Below the pieces are notes generated by a model. It saw only the letters and a program-made list of their open reading frames with translations, did no database searches and was not told the DNA's origin. DNA of 64,000 nt from Chitinophagaceae bacterium (GTDB lineage Bacteria; Bacteroidota; Bacteroidia; Chitinophagales; Chitinophagaceae), in assembly GCA_024103425.1 (NCBI GenBank), contig JAGFIS010000004.1, forward strand, positions 1-64,000, read 5' to 3'. The position numbers and the translations under genes are program-made. Below are positions 24,699-35,004 of the stretch, in pieces; position 1 is the stretch's first letter; each line of letters opens with the position of its first letter.

Positions 24699-27143
24699 AT
24701 GCGTGTACTCAAATTCGGAGGAAGCTCCGTAGCCAATACCAATAATCTCGAGCGTGTCTTCAACATTGTAAAAGACACTGCCCAATCAGAAGATAAAGTC
24801 ATCATCGTTCTTTCTGCTCTCAGCAAAGTGACAGACAGCCTGATTGAAGCAGCGGAAACCGCCCGTGCTCAGGATACTAAATACTCCGAGATTCTTAATA
24901 ATATTTTCGATCGCCATCTGCAGATCATAACAGATACGATAGACGTACAGCACCAAAGCGGCATCCTCACGAGGATCAAGGAATTGGTGAACGAAGTGGA
25001 AGACATTTGCAAAGGGGTATTCCTGGTACGCGAACTGACCCCCCACACCCGTGACCTGATCCTGAGCTACGGTGAATTGCTTTCAACTCTGATCTTCTCT
25101 GAAGTGCTGAAACAAAGAGGTATTGAAAACAGATGGATGAACTCGGGCGAATTGATTAAAACCGATTCAGAATACAGCAGGGCTACAATTGATATACCCA
25201 GGACCACAAAAAATATCAAGTCGCTCATTCTTCAGGATAGTTGTAAAGTCTTCATCTTCCCCGGATTCACGGGCAGCGATTCCAAAGGCAACCGTACTAC
25301 TTTAGGCAGGGGCGGCTCTGATTACACTGCTTCGGCATTAGGCGCGATTATGAATGCCGATATTATTGAGATTTGGACTGATGTCTCCGGCATGATGACG
25401 GCCGACCCAAGTGTAGTAAAGAATGCAAAGATTATTCACGAGCTTTCTTATGAAGAGGCGTTGGAACTTTCGCACTTCGGAGCAAAGGTGATTTATCCAA
25501 AGACGATAGCGCCTGCATTCCCTGAAAAGATTCCTATCCTCGTCAAAAATACATTTCATCCTGAAGATCGTGGGACAAAGATCCACGACTATACCGAACA
25601 CAATGGTAATGCAGTGAGAGGGCTTAGCAGTATTAAAGGGATGGCCGTGCTTACACTCGAAGGCAGTGGGATGATAGGGATTCCGGGATTTTCAAAGCGG
25701 CTTTTCGAAACACTTGCTTCAGAGAAGATCAATGTCATCCTGATTACCCAGAGTTCTTCTGAATACAGTATTTGTGTTGTGATAGAAGATGCACTTGCAG
25801 AACAGGCGCAACAAGCAGTGGATAATTGTTTCGCAATGGAAATTCAAACCGGCAAACTAAAACCGGCAAAAATTGAAAAAGAACAAGCCATCGTTGCGAT
25901 TGTCGGCGACAGTATGAAGAGCCGTTCGGGTATCAGCGGAAAGATGTTCGGTGCTCTCGGACGCAACGGAGTTAATGTAAGAGCCATCGCACAAGGATCT
26001 TCTGAAAGAAATATCTCGGCAGTAATTTCTTCCACCGATGTAAAGAAAGCATTGAACGTCCTGCATGAAGAATTTTTTGAGAACACTTATAAAGAGATCA
26101 ACCTCTACATCTGCGGAACGGGTAATGTGGGTAAGAAGTTGCTCGAACAACTGCGCCAGCAGGCAGATTATTTGAAAGAAAAACTATCGCTCAATGTCAA
26201 AGTCGCAGCCATTGCCAATAGCAGAAAGATGCTCTTCGGCAACGGCAGAATTGATCTGAATAACTGGCAGAAAGACTTAGATGACGCAGAGCAAATGAAT
26301 ATGTCCGATTTCATCGAAAGGATTCAAAATGAGAACCGCCGCAACTCTATTTTTGTGGACATCACAGCCAATGCGGATGTAGCCAGGCAATATCCACCTC
26401 TCTTGCAGAAAAGTATTTCTGTAGTGGCGTGCAATAAGATTGCATGTTCATCAGAGTTTTCCTACTACCAGCAATTGAAATCACTGGCCAGAAGGCATAA
26501 TGTTGAGTTTCTTTTTGAGACCAACGTCGGTGCGGGCCTTCCGATTATCAACACATTAAACGATCTGCTGAAGAGTGGAGACGAAATTATTAGAATCGAA
26601 GCAGTGCTCAGCGGTACGCTCAATTTTGTCTTCAACGAATACGACGGTACAACATCTTTTGCTGATGTTGTAAGAAAAGCCGCTGCAGAAGGATATACTG
26701 AGCCCGATCCCAGGTTGGATTTAAGTGGCACAGACGTAATGCGCAAGATTTTGATACTTGCAAGAGAGTCAGGATACAAAATGGAGTTGAGTGGAATTGA
26801 AAATACGCCATTCCTGCCGGCACCAACAATGGAAGGCAGCATTGAAAACTTCTACGATGAAGTAGAAAAGCATGAAGCACACTTTAAGGAACTCATTGTA
26901 TCCGCAACGAAAAAAGGCAACAAGTTAAAATACGTTGCTACTTTCGAAAACGGCAAAGCGCAAACCGGACTTAAAGAAATCAGTCCTGACCACGATTTCT
27001 ACCACCTTTACGGAAAAGACAATATTGTGTTGTTTTATACCAAGCGTTATTCTGAACAACCGCTGATTGTGAAAGGCGCCGGCGCGGGAGCTGAAGTCAC
27101 TGCTTCGGGCGTTTTTGCCGACATCCTGAGAGCCGTCAGGTAA
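24699..27143 (+). CDS. thrA: Bifunctional aspartokinase/homoserine dehydrogenase I
   Basis: The 814-residue enzyme catalyses the first and third steps of the aspartate pathway. The kinase domain begins LKFGGSSVAN and contains GRGGSDYTASALGA; an ACT regulatory region lies at about 310-450; and the homoserine dehydrogenase domain starts near residue 468 with YICGTGNVGKKL and contains the catalytic-region motif GAGLPIINTL. Length and order match E. coli ThrA. It is the first structural gene after the leader peptide, followed 24 bases later by thrB. Confidence 0.96.
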   Translation: MRVLKFGGSSVANTNNLERVFNIVKDTAQSEDKVIIVLSALSKVTDSLIEAAETARAQDTKYSEILNNIFDRHLQIITDTIDVQHQSGILTRIKELVNEVEDICKGVFLVRELTPHTRDLILSYGELLSTLIFSEVLKQRGIENRWMNSGELIKTDSEYSRATIDIPRTTKNIKSLILQDSCKVFIFPGFTGSDSKGNRTTLGRGGSDYTASALGAIMNADIIEIWTDVSGMMTADPSVVKNAKIIHELSYEEALELSHFGAKVIYPKTIAPAFPEKIPILVKNTFHPEDRGTKIHDYTEHNGNAVRGLSSIKGMAVLTLEGSGMIGIPGFSKRLFETLASEKINVILITQSSSEYSICVVIEDALAEQAQQAVDNCFAMEIQTGKLKPAKIEKEQAIVAIVGDSMKSRSGISGKMFGALGRNGVNVRAIAQGSSERNISAVISSTDVKKALNVLHEEFFENTYKEINLYICGTGNVGKKLLEQLRQQADYLKEKLSLNVKVAAIANSRKMLFGNGRIDLNNWQKDLDDAEQMNMSDFIERIQNENRRNSIFVDITANADVARQYPPLLQKSISVVACNKIACSSEFSYYQQLKSLARRHNVEFLFETNVGAGLPIINTLNDLLKSGDEIIRIEAVLSGTLNFVFNEYDGTTSFADVVRKAAAEGYTEPDPRLDLSGTDVMRKILILARESGYKMELSGIENTPFLPAPTMEGSIENFYDEVEKHEAHFKELIVSATKKGNKLKYVATFENGKAQTGLKEISPDHDFYHLYGKDNIVLFYTKRYSEQPLIVKGAGAGAEVTASGVFADILRAVR

Positions 27144-27167
27144 TCTGTTGTACCCAAAAGAAAAGAG

Positions 27168-28079
27168 ATGAAAGAAGTTCAATTAAGAATCCCTGCTACC
27201 ATTGCAAATATTGTTTGTGGATTTGATGTCCTCGGATTTGCAGTGAATGAGCCTTACGATGAGATCACGCTCCGTATCAGCGATCGCCCGGGTATCAGAA
27301 TTCATCATACCGATGGTTACGGATTGCCCGAAGATCCTGCCTTGAATGTAGCCGGAGTATCGCTGCAGGCGTTTATTAAAGAACTCGGTACAGATACAGG
27401 CTTTGACCTTGAAATCCATAAGAACATTAAACCGGGCAGCGGTTTAGGTTCCAGTGCGGCCAGTGCTATGGGGGCCGTTGCAGCTGCCAATATCGCTTTG
27501 GGCAATCCATTTAACCACAGCAGGTTGCTTTATTTTGCCATGCAGGGTGAGAAGGTAGCCGGAGGCGTAGCACATATGGATAATGTAGCGCCTTGTCTTT
27601 TGGGTGGTGTAACGGTCATCCAGTCTACAGACCCGCCTGATGCCATCAGCATTCCTGCACCTGAATTGCAGGTGACAATTGTACATCCACAAATTGAAGT
27701 AAAGACATCCGATTCACGGAAGATTATTAAAAAAGAAGTTCCTTTAAAGTCTGCCATAACCCAATGGTCAAACGTAGCATCGCTTGTAGCAGGCTTTTGC
27801 ACTTCTAACTATCAACTCATCAGTAAATCACTTCACGATGTCATCTTCGAGCCTACCAGGAGTATGCTCATCCCCGGCTTTGCTGAGGTGAAAGCAAAGA
27901 GTCTCGCTGCCGGTGCACTTGGAGGTGGTATTGCAGGTGCGGGGCCATCAATGTTTATGTTCAGTACCGAATTGGAAACCGCTCAAAGAGTTGAAAAAGA
28001 AATGCAATCGGTTTACGAAAAATTAGGAGTGGAATACAAAACCTACATCACCACCTTGAAGAAAACTCCTTTGATATGA
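27168..28079 (+). CDS. thrB: Homoserine kinase
   Basis: The 303-residue GHMP-family kinase phosphorylates homoserine. The ATP-binding loop is KPGSGLGSSAASAMGA and the C-terminal GAGPSMFMF region completes the fold. Its stop codon overlaps the start of thrC (ATGA arrangement), so translation is likely coupled. No unusual features. Confidence 0.96.
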   Translation: MKEVQLRIPATIANIVCGFDVLGFAVNEPYDEITLRISDRPGIRIHHTDGYGLPEDPALNVAGVSLQAFIKELGTDTGFDLEIHKNIKPGSGLGSSAASAMGAVAAANIALGNPFNHSRLLYFAMQGEKVAGGVAHMDNVAPCLLGGVTVIQSTDPPDAISIPAPELQVTIVHPQIEVKTSDSRKIIKKEVPLKSAITQWSNVASLVAGFCTSNYQLISKSLHDVIFEPTRSMLIPGFAEVKAKSLAAGALGGGIAGAGPSMFMFSTELETAQRVEKEMQSVYEKLGVEYKTYITTLKKTPLI

Positions 28080-29371
28080 AGTTTTACAGTCTGAAGAATC
28101 CCGGTTTTCGAGTGAGTTACAGAGAAGCTGTCCTGATGGGGCAGGCTCCCGAGAAAGGATTATTCTTTCCTGAATTTATTCCACGACATTCAAAAGAATT
28201 TTTAGCCGGCTGGAAAAAGCTTACCAACGAAGAAATAGCTCTTGAAGCCATTGCACCTTTTACGGGAGACGAGATCGAGATGCCCGCACTCAGGAAAATC
28301 ATTGAAGAGACGATCAACTTTGATTTCCCCCTAAAAAAGGTAGAGGAACATATTTACGCACTCGAACTTTACCACGGACCTACCCTCGCCTTCAAAGATG
28401 TGGGTGCACGATTTTTGAGCAGGTGTCTTGAGTACTTTGTATCCCGATCGGATAAGAAAGTTACCATACTAGTTGCCACTTCGGGCGATACCGGAGGAGC
28501 AGTTGCCGATGCCTTCTATGGTGTTCAGGGAGTAGATGTTATCATCCTTTTTCCTTCGGGCAAAGTGAGCGAAGTACAAAGGTTGCAACTGACCACCTAC
28601 GGCGGGAACATCAGGGCGTGTGAGGTGAGCGGCTCTTTCGACGACTGTCAGGCTATGGTGAAGCAGGCTTTCGCCGACAAAGAACTCAACGATAAGTATC
28701 TGTTCAATTCTGCCAACTCCATCAACATAGCCCGCTGGCTGGCTCAGCAGTTCTATTACTACTTTGCTCTGAAGCAATGGCCCGGAGATACTCCGCCCGT
28801 TATCAGTGTGCCCAGCGGCAACTTCGGCAATATTTGTGCAGGACTGTTAGCTTACCGCAGAGGATTACCCGTTACCGGGTTTGTGGCCGCGAATAATGAA
28901 AACGACCTGTTCGTAAGATATCTTACAGCTGGAGATTATGAAGAGCTCGAAACCATTCCTACGGTTTCCAATGCAATGGACGTGGGAAAGCCCAGTAACT
29001 TCCAAAGAGTGCTCGAACTTTTCGGAAATGATTTACGGGAATTGAGAAAACACATTTCTGCCTACAGGTTCACTTCTGACGAAACGATGAAAGCCATTCA
29101 GCAAACAGCACAATCAACAGGATACATAATGGATCCTCATGGTGCGGTCGGGTATTTGGCTTTGAAAGAACATTTAAAACAATCAGGAGTACAAGGAGGA
29201 ATATTTTTGGAAACAGCTCATCCGGCGAAATTTAAAGAAACGGTTCAGCCATTAGTCAATAGTGAGATTGCTATTCCCCAAAACATTCAAAAGCTTTCAG
29301 AGAAAAAAAGTGAAAGTATGCGTATCTCCACCTCATTTGAGGAGTTCAAAGAAATGCTGCTATCTCAATAA
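28076..29371 (+). CDS. thrC: Threonine synthase
   Basis: The 431-residue PLP enzyme converts O-phosphohomoserine to threonine. YHGPTLAFKDVGARFL supplies the PLP lysine, VATSGDTGGAVADAF the phosphate-binding loop, and NSANSINIARWLAQ another family signature. Length fits the E. coli-type enzymes. It ends 10 bases from the convergent ftsK gene. No terminator hairpin was found in the gap. Confidence 0.97.
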   Translation: MKFYSLKNPGFRVSYREAVLMGQAPEKGLFFPEFIPRHSKEFLAGWKKLTNEEIALEAIAPFTGDEIEMPALRKIIEETINFDFPLKKVEEHIYALELYHGPTLAFKDVGARFLSRCLEYFVSRSDKKVTILVATSGDTGGAVADAFYGVQGVDVIILFPSGKVSEVQRLQLTTYGGNIRACEVSGSFDDCQAMVKQAFADKELNDKYLFNSANSINIARWLAQQFYYYFALKQWPGDTPPVISVPSGNFGNICAGLLAYRRGLPVTGFVAANNENDLFVRYLTAGDYEELETIPTVSNAMDVGKPSNFQRVLELFGNDLRELRKHISAYRFTSDETMKAIQQTAQSTGYIMDPHGAVGYLALKEHLKQSGVQGGIFLETAHPAKFKETVQPLVNSEIAIPQNIQKLSEKKSESMRISTSFEEFKEMLLSQ

Positions 29372-29381
29372 TCAGTGGAAA

Positions 29382-31841
29382 TCAAATGAAGAGCGCGTCC
29401 AGTTCCTGTTCTGTTGAAATCAGGACGTCTCTTGGCTTACTGCCCTGGCTGGGCCCGACGATTCCGGCATCTTCCAATTGATCCATCAATCGTCCTGCAC
29501 GATTGTACCCCAATTGCATTTTGCGCTGCAGTAAGGATGTGCTGCCGCTCTGACTGCGGACGATCAAAAGCGCAGCTTCTTTAAAACGCGGATCGCGATC
29601 GGCTGCATCAATAGATTTATTTTCAAACTCCTTCTCATCCTCGTATTCGGGCAGTTCAAAAGTATCAGGATATCCTTTCTGATTACCAATGAAATCATTG
29701 ATTGCATCTACCTCGGGTGTGTCAACAAATGCACACTGTACCCTTGTAAGTTCACCGTTATAACTGATCAACATATCACCCTTACCGATTAGTTGCTCAG
29801 CCCCACCTACATCGAGAATAGTACGGCTGTCTATCTTACTGCTAACTTTAAAGGCTATACGTGCGGGGAAGTTAGCCTTAATCACACCGGTAATAATATT
29901 CACCGAAGGCCTTTGTGTGGCGATAATCAAGTGAATACCTACGGCACGGGCCAACTGTGCAAGACGCGCAATTGGCATCTCCACTTCCTTACCTGCAGTC
30001 ATAATCAGGTCGGCAAACTCATCAATCACCAAAATGACAAAGGGCATATACTTATGGCCTTTCTCAGGATTCAATCTTCTGGAGACAAATTTTTCGTTAT
30101 ATTCCTTAATGTTTCTCGCGCCCGCTTCCTTCATCAGGTCGTACCTTATATCCATCAGCGTACACAACGCATTCAGCGTGTGAATTACCTTCTTTGTATC
30201 GGTGATAATAGCATCCTCCTCACCGGGCAATTTTGCCAAAAAATGCTTCTCTATCTTTGTATAGATACTAAGTTCTACTTTCTTCGGGTCGATCAACACG
30301 AACTTCACCTGCGACGGATGTTTCTTGTAAAGAAGAGAAACCAGGATGGCGTTTAACCCCACAGATTTACCCTGCCCCGTAGCACCCGCCATCAGCAAGT
30401 GCGGCATGGAAGTAAGGTCGACTATGAAGTTTTCGTTATCAATCTTCTTTCCAAGCGCTATCGGCAACTGAAACTTACTGGTCTTAAACTTCTCTGACCC
30501 GAGCAATGTCCTCATGCTCACGATTGTCTTCTTCATATTCGGCACCTCAATACCGATAGTACCCTTACCGGGAATAGGAGCAATAATACGGATACCTAAG
30601 GCAGCAAGGCTCAGAGCTATATCATCTTCCAGATTTCTGATCTTGGAGATCCTAACACCGGGATCGGGAATGATCTCATAAAGCGTTACTGTAGGACCAA
30701 CCGTAGCATAAATCTTCTGGATTCCGATATCGTAATTTCGAAGCGTCTCTTCAATCTTTATTTTATTATCCTCGAGCTCTGCGGCATCCTGAATAATCCT
30801 GTCGCTGCCATGTGTCTCCAGCAGGTTCAGAGTGGGATATTTATAATTCGGCAGGTCTATGATGGGGTCATAGGGCTTTGTGGTAACCTTATCGTCTTTT
30901 TCAATTGCATTGCCTTCCTGTCCGGCCTTATTAATGGCATCAGCATTTTTAACCTCAAGCGGCAAGCCGCTGCCACCGGAAATTTCCTTGGGAATAGGAA
31001 CGAAGGGTTCCTCAGGTTCAACTACTTTAAGCTTTGGTTCAGCTCCTTTTTCAATCAGCACCACCGGTCCAGAGTCAACATCTTTTTTATTTCTCAAAGG
31101 CTTAAGCACCGGCTTCTCATTTTCCAATTCCTCTTCTTCTTCCTCCCCCTCATCCTCCTCTTCCATACTTTCCACTTCCTGTTTTTTATTCAACAAATTC
31201 ATCTTGAAAGCAGGATTAAATCTCCAGATGATATAACTTAAGAAGCAGACAAAAAGCAGCAATCCGGTTCCCAGGGCACCGATGGTATGGTGCAGCCATT
31301 CATTGATACCATCACCTGTACGGCCTCCCCAGAAAAATTCAGCATTATCGCTTGCAGTGATTTCACCGTTCACTTTGTGGGTCAGGAAACTTGCAGTTAC
31401 AGAAAACAAAAAGATACCAACCACTACATATCGCAGGTTCCGCGAAACAGAAAAATATTTACTTCCTTTAATCAGGTTGATTCCCAAAACGAAGAATACA
31501 GCACAAAATAAAAACGACGCAATCCCGAATCCTCTTCTGAAAAATAAATCAGAAAAATAAGCTCCCGCTGTTCCCAACCAATTAGCTGCATTCTGCTCCC
31601 CGGAAGACCAAAGGACGGATACACCTTTCTGTACCATGGAATAATCGTTCTTCCACGTGAAGAGATAAGAAAGAAATGAAATACATAACAAAACACCTAA
31701 CAGGAGCAGAATCGTTCCTGCTATTTTATGGGAGCGCTCATCCTTTGCCAGCTCTTTAATGCTCACCTTCTCACTCTTATCCGGTTGAAACCCGGATGAG
31801 CGTTTCGTCTTCTTTTTACTTGTTTTCTTTTTGGCTGCCAT
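29382..31841 (-). CDS. ftsK: DNA translocase FtsK/SpoIIIE
   Basis: The 819-residue protein anchors at the septum and pumps chromosome ends during division. Four transmembrane helices occupy about residues 35-200, followed by an acidic, low-complexity linker (about 210-290, with EEEDEGEEEEE). The motor has Walker A GATGQGKSVGLN, a Walker B region LVIDEFADL and RPSVNIITGVIKANFP. The C-terminal gamma winged helix (LLQRKMQLGYNRAGRLMDQLE) would read KOPS-like polarity sequences. The ATG at 31841 is chosen; a TTG three codons upstream is also in frame. A -7 element lies only 6 bases upstream. Confidence 0.97.
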   Translation of the reverse strand: MAAKKKTSKKKTKRSSGFQPDKSEKVSIKELAKDERSHKIAGTILLLLGVLLCISFLSYLFTWKNDYSMVQKGVSVLWSSGEQNAANWLGTAGAYFSDLFFRRGFGIASFLFCAVFFVLGINLIKGSKYFSVSRNLRYVVVGIFLFSVTASFLTHKVNGEITASDNAEFFWGGRTGDGINEWLHHTIGALGTGLLLFVCFLSYIIWRFNPAFKMNLLNKKQEVESMEEEDEGEEEEEELENEKPVLKPLRNKKDVDSGPVVLIEKGAEPKLKVVEPEEPFVPIPKEISGGSGLPLEVKNADAINKAGQEGNAIEKDDKVTTKPYDPIIDLPNYKYPTLNLLETHGSDRIIQDAAELEDNKIKIEETLRNYDIGIQKIYATVGPTVTLYEIIPDPGVRISKIRNLEDDIALSLAALGIRIIAPIPGKGTIGIEVPNMKKTIVSMRTLLGSEKFKTSKFQLPIALGKKIDNENFIVDLTSMPHLLMAGATGQGKSVGLNAILVSLLYKKHPSQVKFVLIDPKKVELSIYTKIEKHFLAKLPGEEDAIITDTKKVIHTLNALCTLMDIRYDLMKEAGARNIKEYNEKFVSRRLNPEKGHKYMPFVILVIDEFADLIMTAGKEVEMPIARLAQLARAVGIHLIIATQRPSVNIITGVIKANFPARIAFKVSSKIDSRTILDVGGAEQLIGKGDMLISYNGELTRVQCAFVDTPEVDAINDFIGNQKGYPDTFELPEYEDEKEFENKSIDAADRDPRFKEAALLIVRSQSGSTSLLQRKMQLGYNRAGRLMDQLEDAGIVGPSQGSKPRDVLISTEQELDALFI

Positions 31842-31847
31842 TACATG

Positions 31848-31855
31848 CAAATATA
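31848..31855 (-). promoter_or_regulatory. -7 promoter element for ftsK
   Basis: The minus strand reads TATATTTG, an exact TAnnTTTG match that ends 6 bases from the ftsK ATG, which would make the transcript nearly leaderless. Confidence 0.4.
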
Positions 31856-31917
31856 AACTATAGGCTAATTATCCTTTTTTGGAGGTCGCCTTCTCTCTTT
31901 TAAAATCAATCAATCAT

Positions 31918-32316
31918 TTATCTTTTCAAATCACCTCTGGCTATCCCCGTAAACAAACATGACCAGCCCAACGCCAGGCAAGTTCCCCCAATCGGTGTTA
32001 ACGGACCGAGCCATCCAAACCCCGTCCAGTTGTTCATTTTAACGTAGGTAAGGACGAACAAGGAACCTGAGAACAAAAATATCCCGGTAATAAACATTAT
32101 GCCCGACCACTTCATAAACTTTTCCTTGCCGTTACTATAAAGTATGCCTGTTGCGAGTAGTGCAAAGACATGATAAAATTGGTAACGGACTCCGGTCTCA
32201 AAGATAGAGACCACTTCTTCAGAGGCTACACTCTTTAAACCGTGAGCCCCGAAGGCGCCGAAACCGACTGCAACTATTCCAAATAATGAAGCTGCTAAGA
32301 TGAAATTTCTGTTCAT
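31918..32316 (-). CDS. DUF423 family membrane protein
   Basis: The 132-residue protein has four predicted transmembrane helices and the family pattern GFGAFGAHGLKS near residue 21 and GSLFVLTY / GPLTPIGGTCLALGW later. Function is unknown in all organisms. The ATG at 32316 is used because the frame upstream lies inside aroK and lacks membrane features. It is transcribed with aroK just upstream (aroK ends 56 bases before the ATG). Confidence 0.85.
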   Translation of the reverse strand: MNRNFILAASLFGIVAVGFGAFGAHGLKSVASEEVVSIFETGVRYQFYHVFALLATGILYSNGKEKFMKWSGIMFITGIFLFSGSLFVLTYVKMNNWTGFGWLGPLTPIGGTCLALGWSCLFTGIARGDLKR

Positions 32317-32371
32317 AGGGTTGGTTGTTAAGGTACGAAGAATTTTAACCGGGATACGGAATTCTCTTTTG

Positions 32372-32884
32372 TTATGCTGTCTTGAAGATCTCTTCCAGGC
32401 TTTTTTCCTCCAGCGATTCGGCATCCAGAATCAAATCTGCTTCTTCGTAAACCGGTGCTCTTTCCTTCAGCTTCTTTTGGATGAAGAATAGCAATTCAGC
32501 AGCATTCACTTCCTTCAGCAAAGGCCTTTCAGCCGTCTCTTCCATGACACGATCGAGCAAATAATGCTCAGATGCTTTGAGATATACTACTGTGCCGTTT
32601 TGCTTCATCCACTCCATATTCTCAAAAAAACAAGGTGTGCCGCCACCACAGGAAACCAGTAGCCCTTTTCTCTCCCCTGTCTTCCGAAGATGTTCTTTTT
32701 CCAATTCGCGGAATTTGTCTTCTCCATGTTTCTCGAAGATATCGACCACCTTCATTCCGAACTCTTTTTCAATCTCACTGTCAAGGTCCAGAAAAGTAAG
32801 CTGATTCTTCCCGGCCCATATCCTACCCCAGTGGCTCTTGCCGCTGCCCATAAAACCGATTAAATAAATATTCGGCAGATTCAT
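32372..32884 (-). CDS. aroK: Shikimate kinase
   Basis: The 170-residue P-loop kinase phosphorylates shikimate in the chorismate pathway. GFMGSGKSHWGR is the Walker A loop, LDLDSEIE binds shikimate, FRELEKEHLR contributes the substrate arginine, and VSCGGGTPCF is the conserved loop. ERPLL near residue 119 is the LID motif. Length is standard. It heads a small minus-strand group with the DUF423 gene. Confidence 0.96.
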   Translation of the reverse strand: MNLPNIYLIGFMGSGKSHWGRIWAGKNQLTFLDLDSEIEKEFGMKVVDIFEKHGEDKFRELEKEHLRKTGERKGLLVSCGGGTPCFFENMEWMKQNGTVVYLKASEHYLLDRVMEETAERPLLKEVNAAELLFFIQKKLKERAPVYEEADLILDAESLEEKSLEEIFKTA

Positions 32885-32935
32885 GAATACTTATTTTGAA
32901 TTCAACAATTTAACCGCAAAGCGCGTGACTGCAAA

Positions 32936-34117
32936 TTACTTAAAGGCGTTGAACCCTGTAACATCCAGTCCGGTAATGAGCAGGTGAATGTCATGAGTTC
33001 CTTCATAGGTAATCACACTCTCCAGATTCATCATATGGCGCATTACAGAAAACTCTCCCGTAATACCCATACCTCCCAGCATCTGGCGCGCATCCCTTGC
33101 AATATTCGTTGCGATTTCGCAGGCATTTCTTTTAGCCATACTCACTTGCTGAGGTGTCACTTTGTTTTCATTCATCAACACTCCCAGCCTCCAGTTGAGC
33201 AATTGCGCTTTCGTGATCTCGGTTACCATCTCTGCCAGTTTTTTCTGCTGAATCTGGAAAGCTCCGATAGGCTTGCCAAACTGTGTTCTCTCTTGAGAGT
33301 ATTTCAAAGCAGTGTAATAACAATCCATAGCAGCTCCTACAGCTCCCCAGGCAATCCCGTAACGTGCTTTGGTGAGACAGCTCAACGGACCTTTAAGCCC
33401 TTTCACTCCCGGTAGAATATTCTCTTTGGGCACTTTTACATTATCAAAAACCAACTCGCCTGTTGCACTTGCGCGAAGGCTCCACTTACCGTGTGTTTCA
33501 GGAGTAGAAAATCCCTCCATACCGCGCTCGAGGATCATACCTCTTACAACGCCGTCCTCACCTTTCGCCCAAACAACCGCAACATGTGCATAGGGAGCAT
33601 TGCTGATCCACATTTTACTTCCGTTCAGAATTACATGGTCTCCTGCATCTGTAAAACGCGTCTCCATAGAACCGGGGTCGCTACCGTGATTCGGTTCTGT
33701 CAATCCAAAACATCCCAGCCACTCACCCGAAGCCAGTTTAGGTAAATATTTTTTCTTTTGTTCTTCACTTCCGTAAGCAAAAATCGGGAACATCACCAGC
33801 GATCCCTGTACACTTGCCGTACTGCGCACACCACTATCCCCCCTCTCTAATTCCTGCATCATCAATCCGTAGGAAATATAGTCAAGGCCACCGCCGCCAT
33901 ATTCAACCGGTACGGTCGGACCGAAGCAGCCCAACTCACCCAGTTGCTTTACAATCTGTTGCGGGAAGGCTGCTCTCTGAGCATAATCTTCTATAATCGG
34001 TGAAATTTCTTTCTTCACGTAATTACGTACTGTCTCACGAATAAGTTTGTGTTCGTCGGTCAGCAGTTCATCTACATTAAAATAATCAGGCGATTGAAAT
34101 AAATCCTGTTGTGCCAT
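32936..34117 (-). CDS. Glutaryl-CoA dehydrogenase-like acyl-CoA dehydrogenase
   Basis: The 393-residue flavoprotein has the acyl-CoA dehydrogenase layout: VYEYGGGGLDYIS-like N-terminal helices, CFGLTEPNHGSDPGSMETR, KMWISNAPYAHVAVVWAK, ARYGIAWGAVGAA and a C-terminal VITYEGTHDIHLLITGLDVTG, where E (about residue 374) is the catalytic-base position. The sequence pattern is closest to glutaryl-CoA dehydrogenase, which also decarboxylates the substrate in lysine and tryptophan breakdown. Substrate preference cannot be proven from motifs. It stands alone with its own -7 element. Confidence 0.82.
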   Translation of the reverse strand: MAQQDLFQSPDYFNVDELLTDEHKLIRETVRNYVKKEISPIIEDYAQRAAFPQQIVKQLGELGCFGPTVPVEYGGGGLDYISYGLMMQELERGDSGVRSTASVQGSLVMFPIFAYGSEEQKKKYLPKLASGEWLGCFGLTEPNHGSDPGSMETRFTDAGDHVILNGSKMWISNAPYAHVAVVWAKGEDGVVRGMILERGMEGFSTPETHGKWSLRASATGELVFDNVKVPKENILPGVKGLKGPLSCLTKARYGIAWGAVGAAMDCYYTALKYSQERTQFGKPIGAFQIQQKKLAEMVTEITKAQLLNWRLGVLMNENKVTPQQVSMAKRNACEIATNIARDARQMLGGMGITGEFSVMRHMMNLESVITYEGTHDIHLLITGLDVTGFNAFK

Positions 34118-34159
34118 AGCTTAAAGTCAATTTATAGTCTTCAATTTTAAATAAAGTGC

Positions 34160-34966
34160 TCAAAGATAATCTTTCATTTCGTTACGGAAACGGGAAGCTG
34201 CTTCGCGTGCTGCCAACGCAAAATCTTCTCCCCCACCGGCAAAAATCACCGATCTGGAAACATTAATTAAAAGGCCGCAATCTTTGTTACTGCCCTTTTC
34301 CATAACATCCTTGACAGTACCTCCCTGAGCCCCCACTCCGGGGATGAGAAGGAAATGATCAGGAAGAATTTCTCTCACCCTTTCAAGGTCTTCTGCACGG
34401 GTGGCGCCGATTACATACATCATATTCTCTGCTGAACCATATTCTGATGTAGTCACCAAAACCTGCTCCCACAAATAATTAGCACACACTTTCAGTTTTT
34501 GAAAATCCATGCTTCCCTTGTTACTTGTCAGCCCGAGAAGGATTACCCATTTACCGGAAATTCCTAAGAATGGCTGAACACTATCGCTGCCCATGTAGGG
34601 CGAAACCGTAATGGCATCAAAAGGCAGGTTCTGCAAAAAGGCTTTGGCGTATTGGGTGGAGGTATTTCCGATATCTCCCCTCTTGGCATCGGCTATCAGA
34701 AAATGATTTTGTCCGATATACTGTGCTGTTTCCTCCATTACCCGCCAGCCGTCTGCAGCGAGAATCTCGTAGAACGCCACATTCAGCTTATAAGAAACAC
34801 ACAAATCACGCGTAGCATCAATGATGGCTTTATTGAATTCCAGGACGGATTCAGCTGTCTTAGGAAAGTGGGCCGGCAGTTTCTCCACATCGGAATCTAA
34901 ACCTACACACAGGCAACTTTTCTTTTCTCTGATCTCTTTTATGATTTCTTCTCTTGTCAATTGCAA
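34160..34966 (-). CDS. pyrF: Orotidine 5'-phosphate decarboxylase
   Basis: The enzyme converts OMP to UMP at the end of pyrimidine synthesis. CLCVGLDSDVEKLP opens the barrel, and FLIADAKRGDIGNTSTQYA holds the catalytic Asp-Lys-Asp pattern of the ~270-residue PyrF type. No ATG lies in frame near the expected start; TTG at 34966 (giving MQLTREEII) or the TTG two codons later is the best choice. The longer frame opens at an ATG at 35056, but that would overlap the ABC exporter by 52 bases and add residues with no similarity to PyrF. It follows the exporter on the same strand. Confidence 0.85.
   Translation of the reverse strand: MQLTREEIIKEIREKKSCLCVGLDSDVEKLPAHFPKTAESVLEFNKAIIDATRDLCVSYKLNVAFYEILAADGWRVMEETAQYIGQNHFLIADAKRGDIGNTSTQYAKAFLQNLPFDAITVSPYMGSDSVQPFLGISGKWVILLGLTSNKGSMDFQKLKVCANYLWEQVLVTTSEYGSAENMMYVIGATRAEDLERVREILPDHFLLIPGVGAQGGTVKDVMEKGSNKDCGLLINVSRSVIFAGGGEDFALAAREAASRFRNEMKDYL
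34161..34168 (-). promoter_or_regulatory. -7 promoter element for the glutaryl-CoA dehydrogenase gene
   Basis: The minus strand reads TATCTTTG, an exact match, about 44 bases before the start at 34117. It overlaps the last two codons and stop of pyrF. Confidence 0.4.
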
Positions 34967-35004
34967 TCTTTTAAAATCGTGATATAAAAATCCAAGGCTG
35001 CAAA

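Noticed and set aside
29793..30356. 187-codon plus-strand frame opposite ftsK
   Set aside because: Antisense to a conserved motor domain; no promoter, motif or signal sequence.
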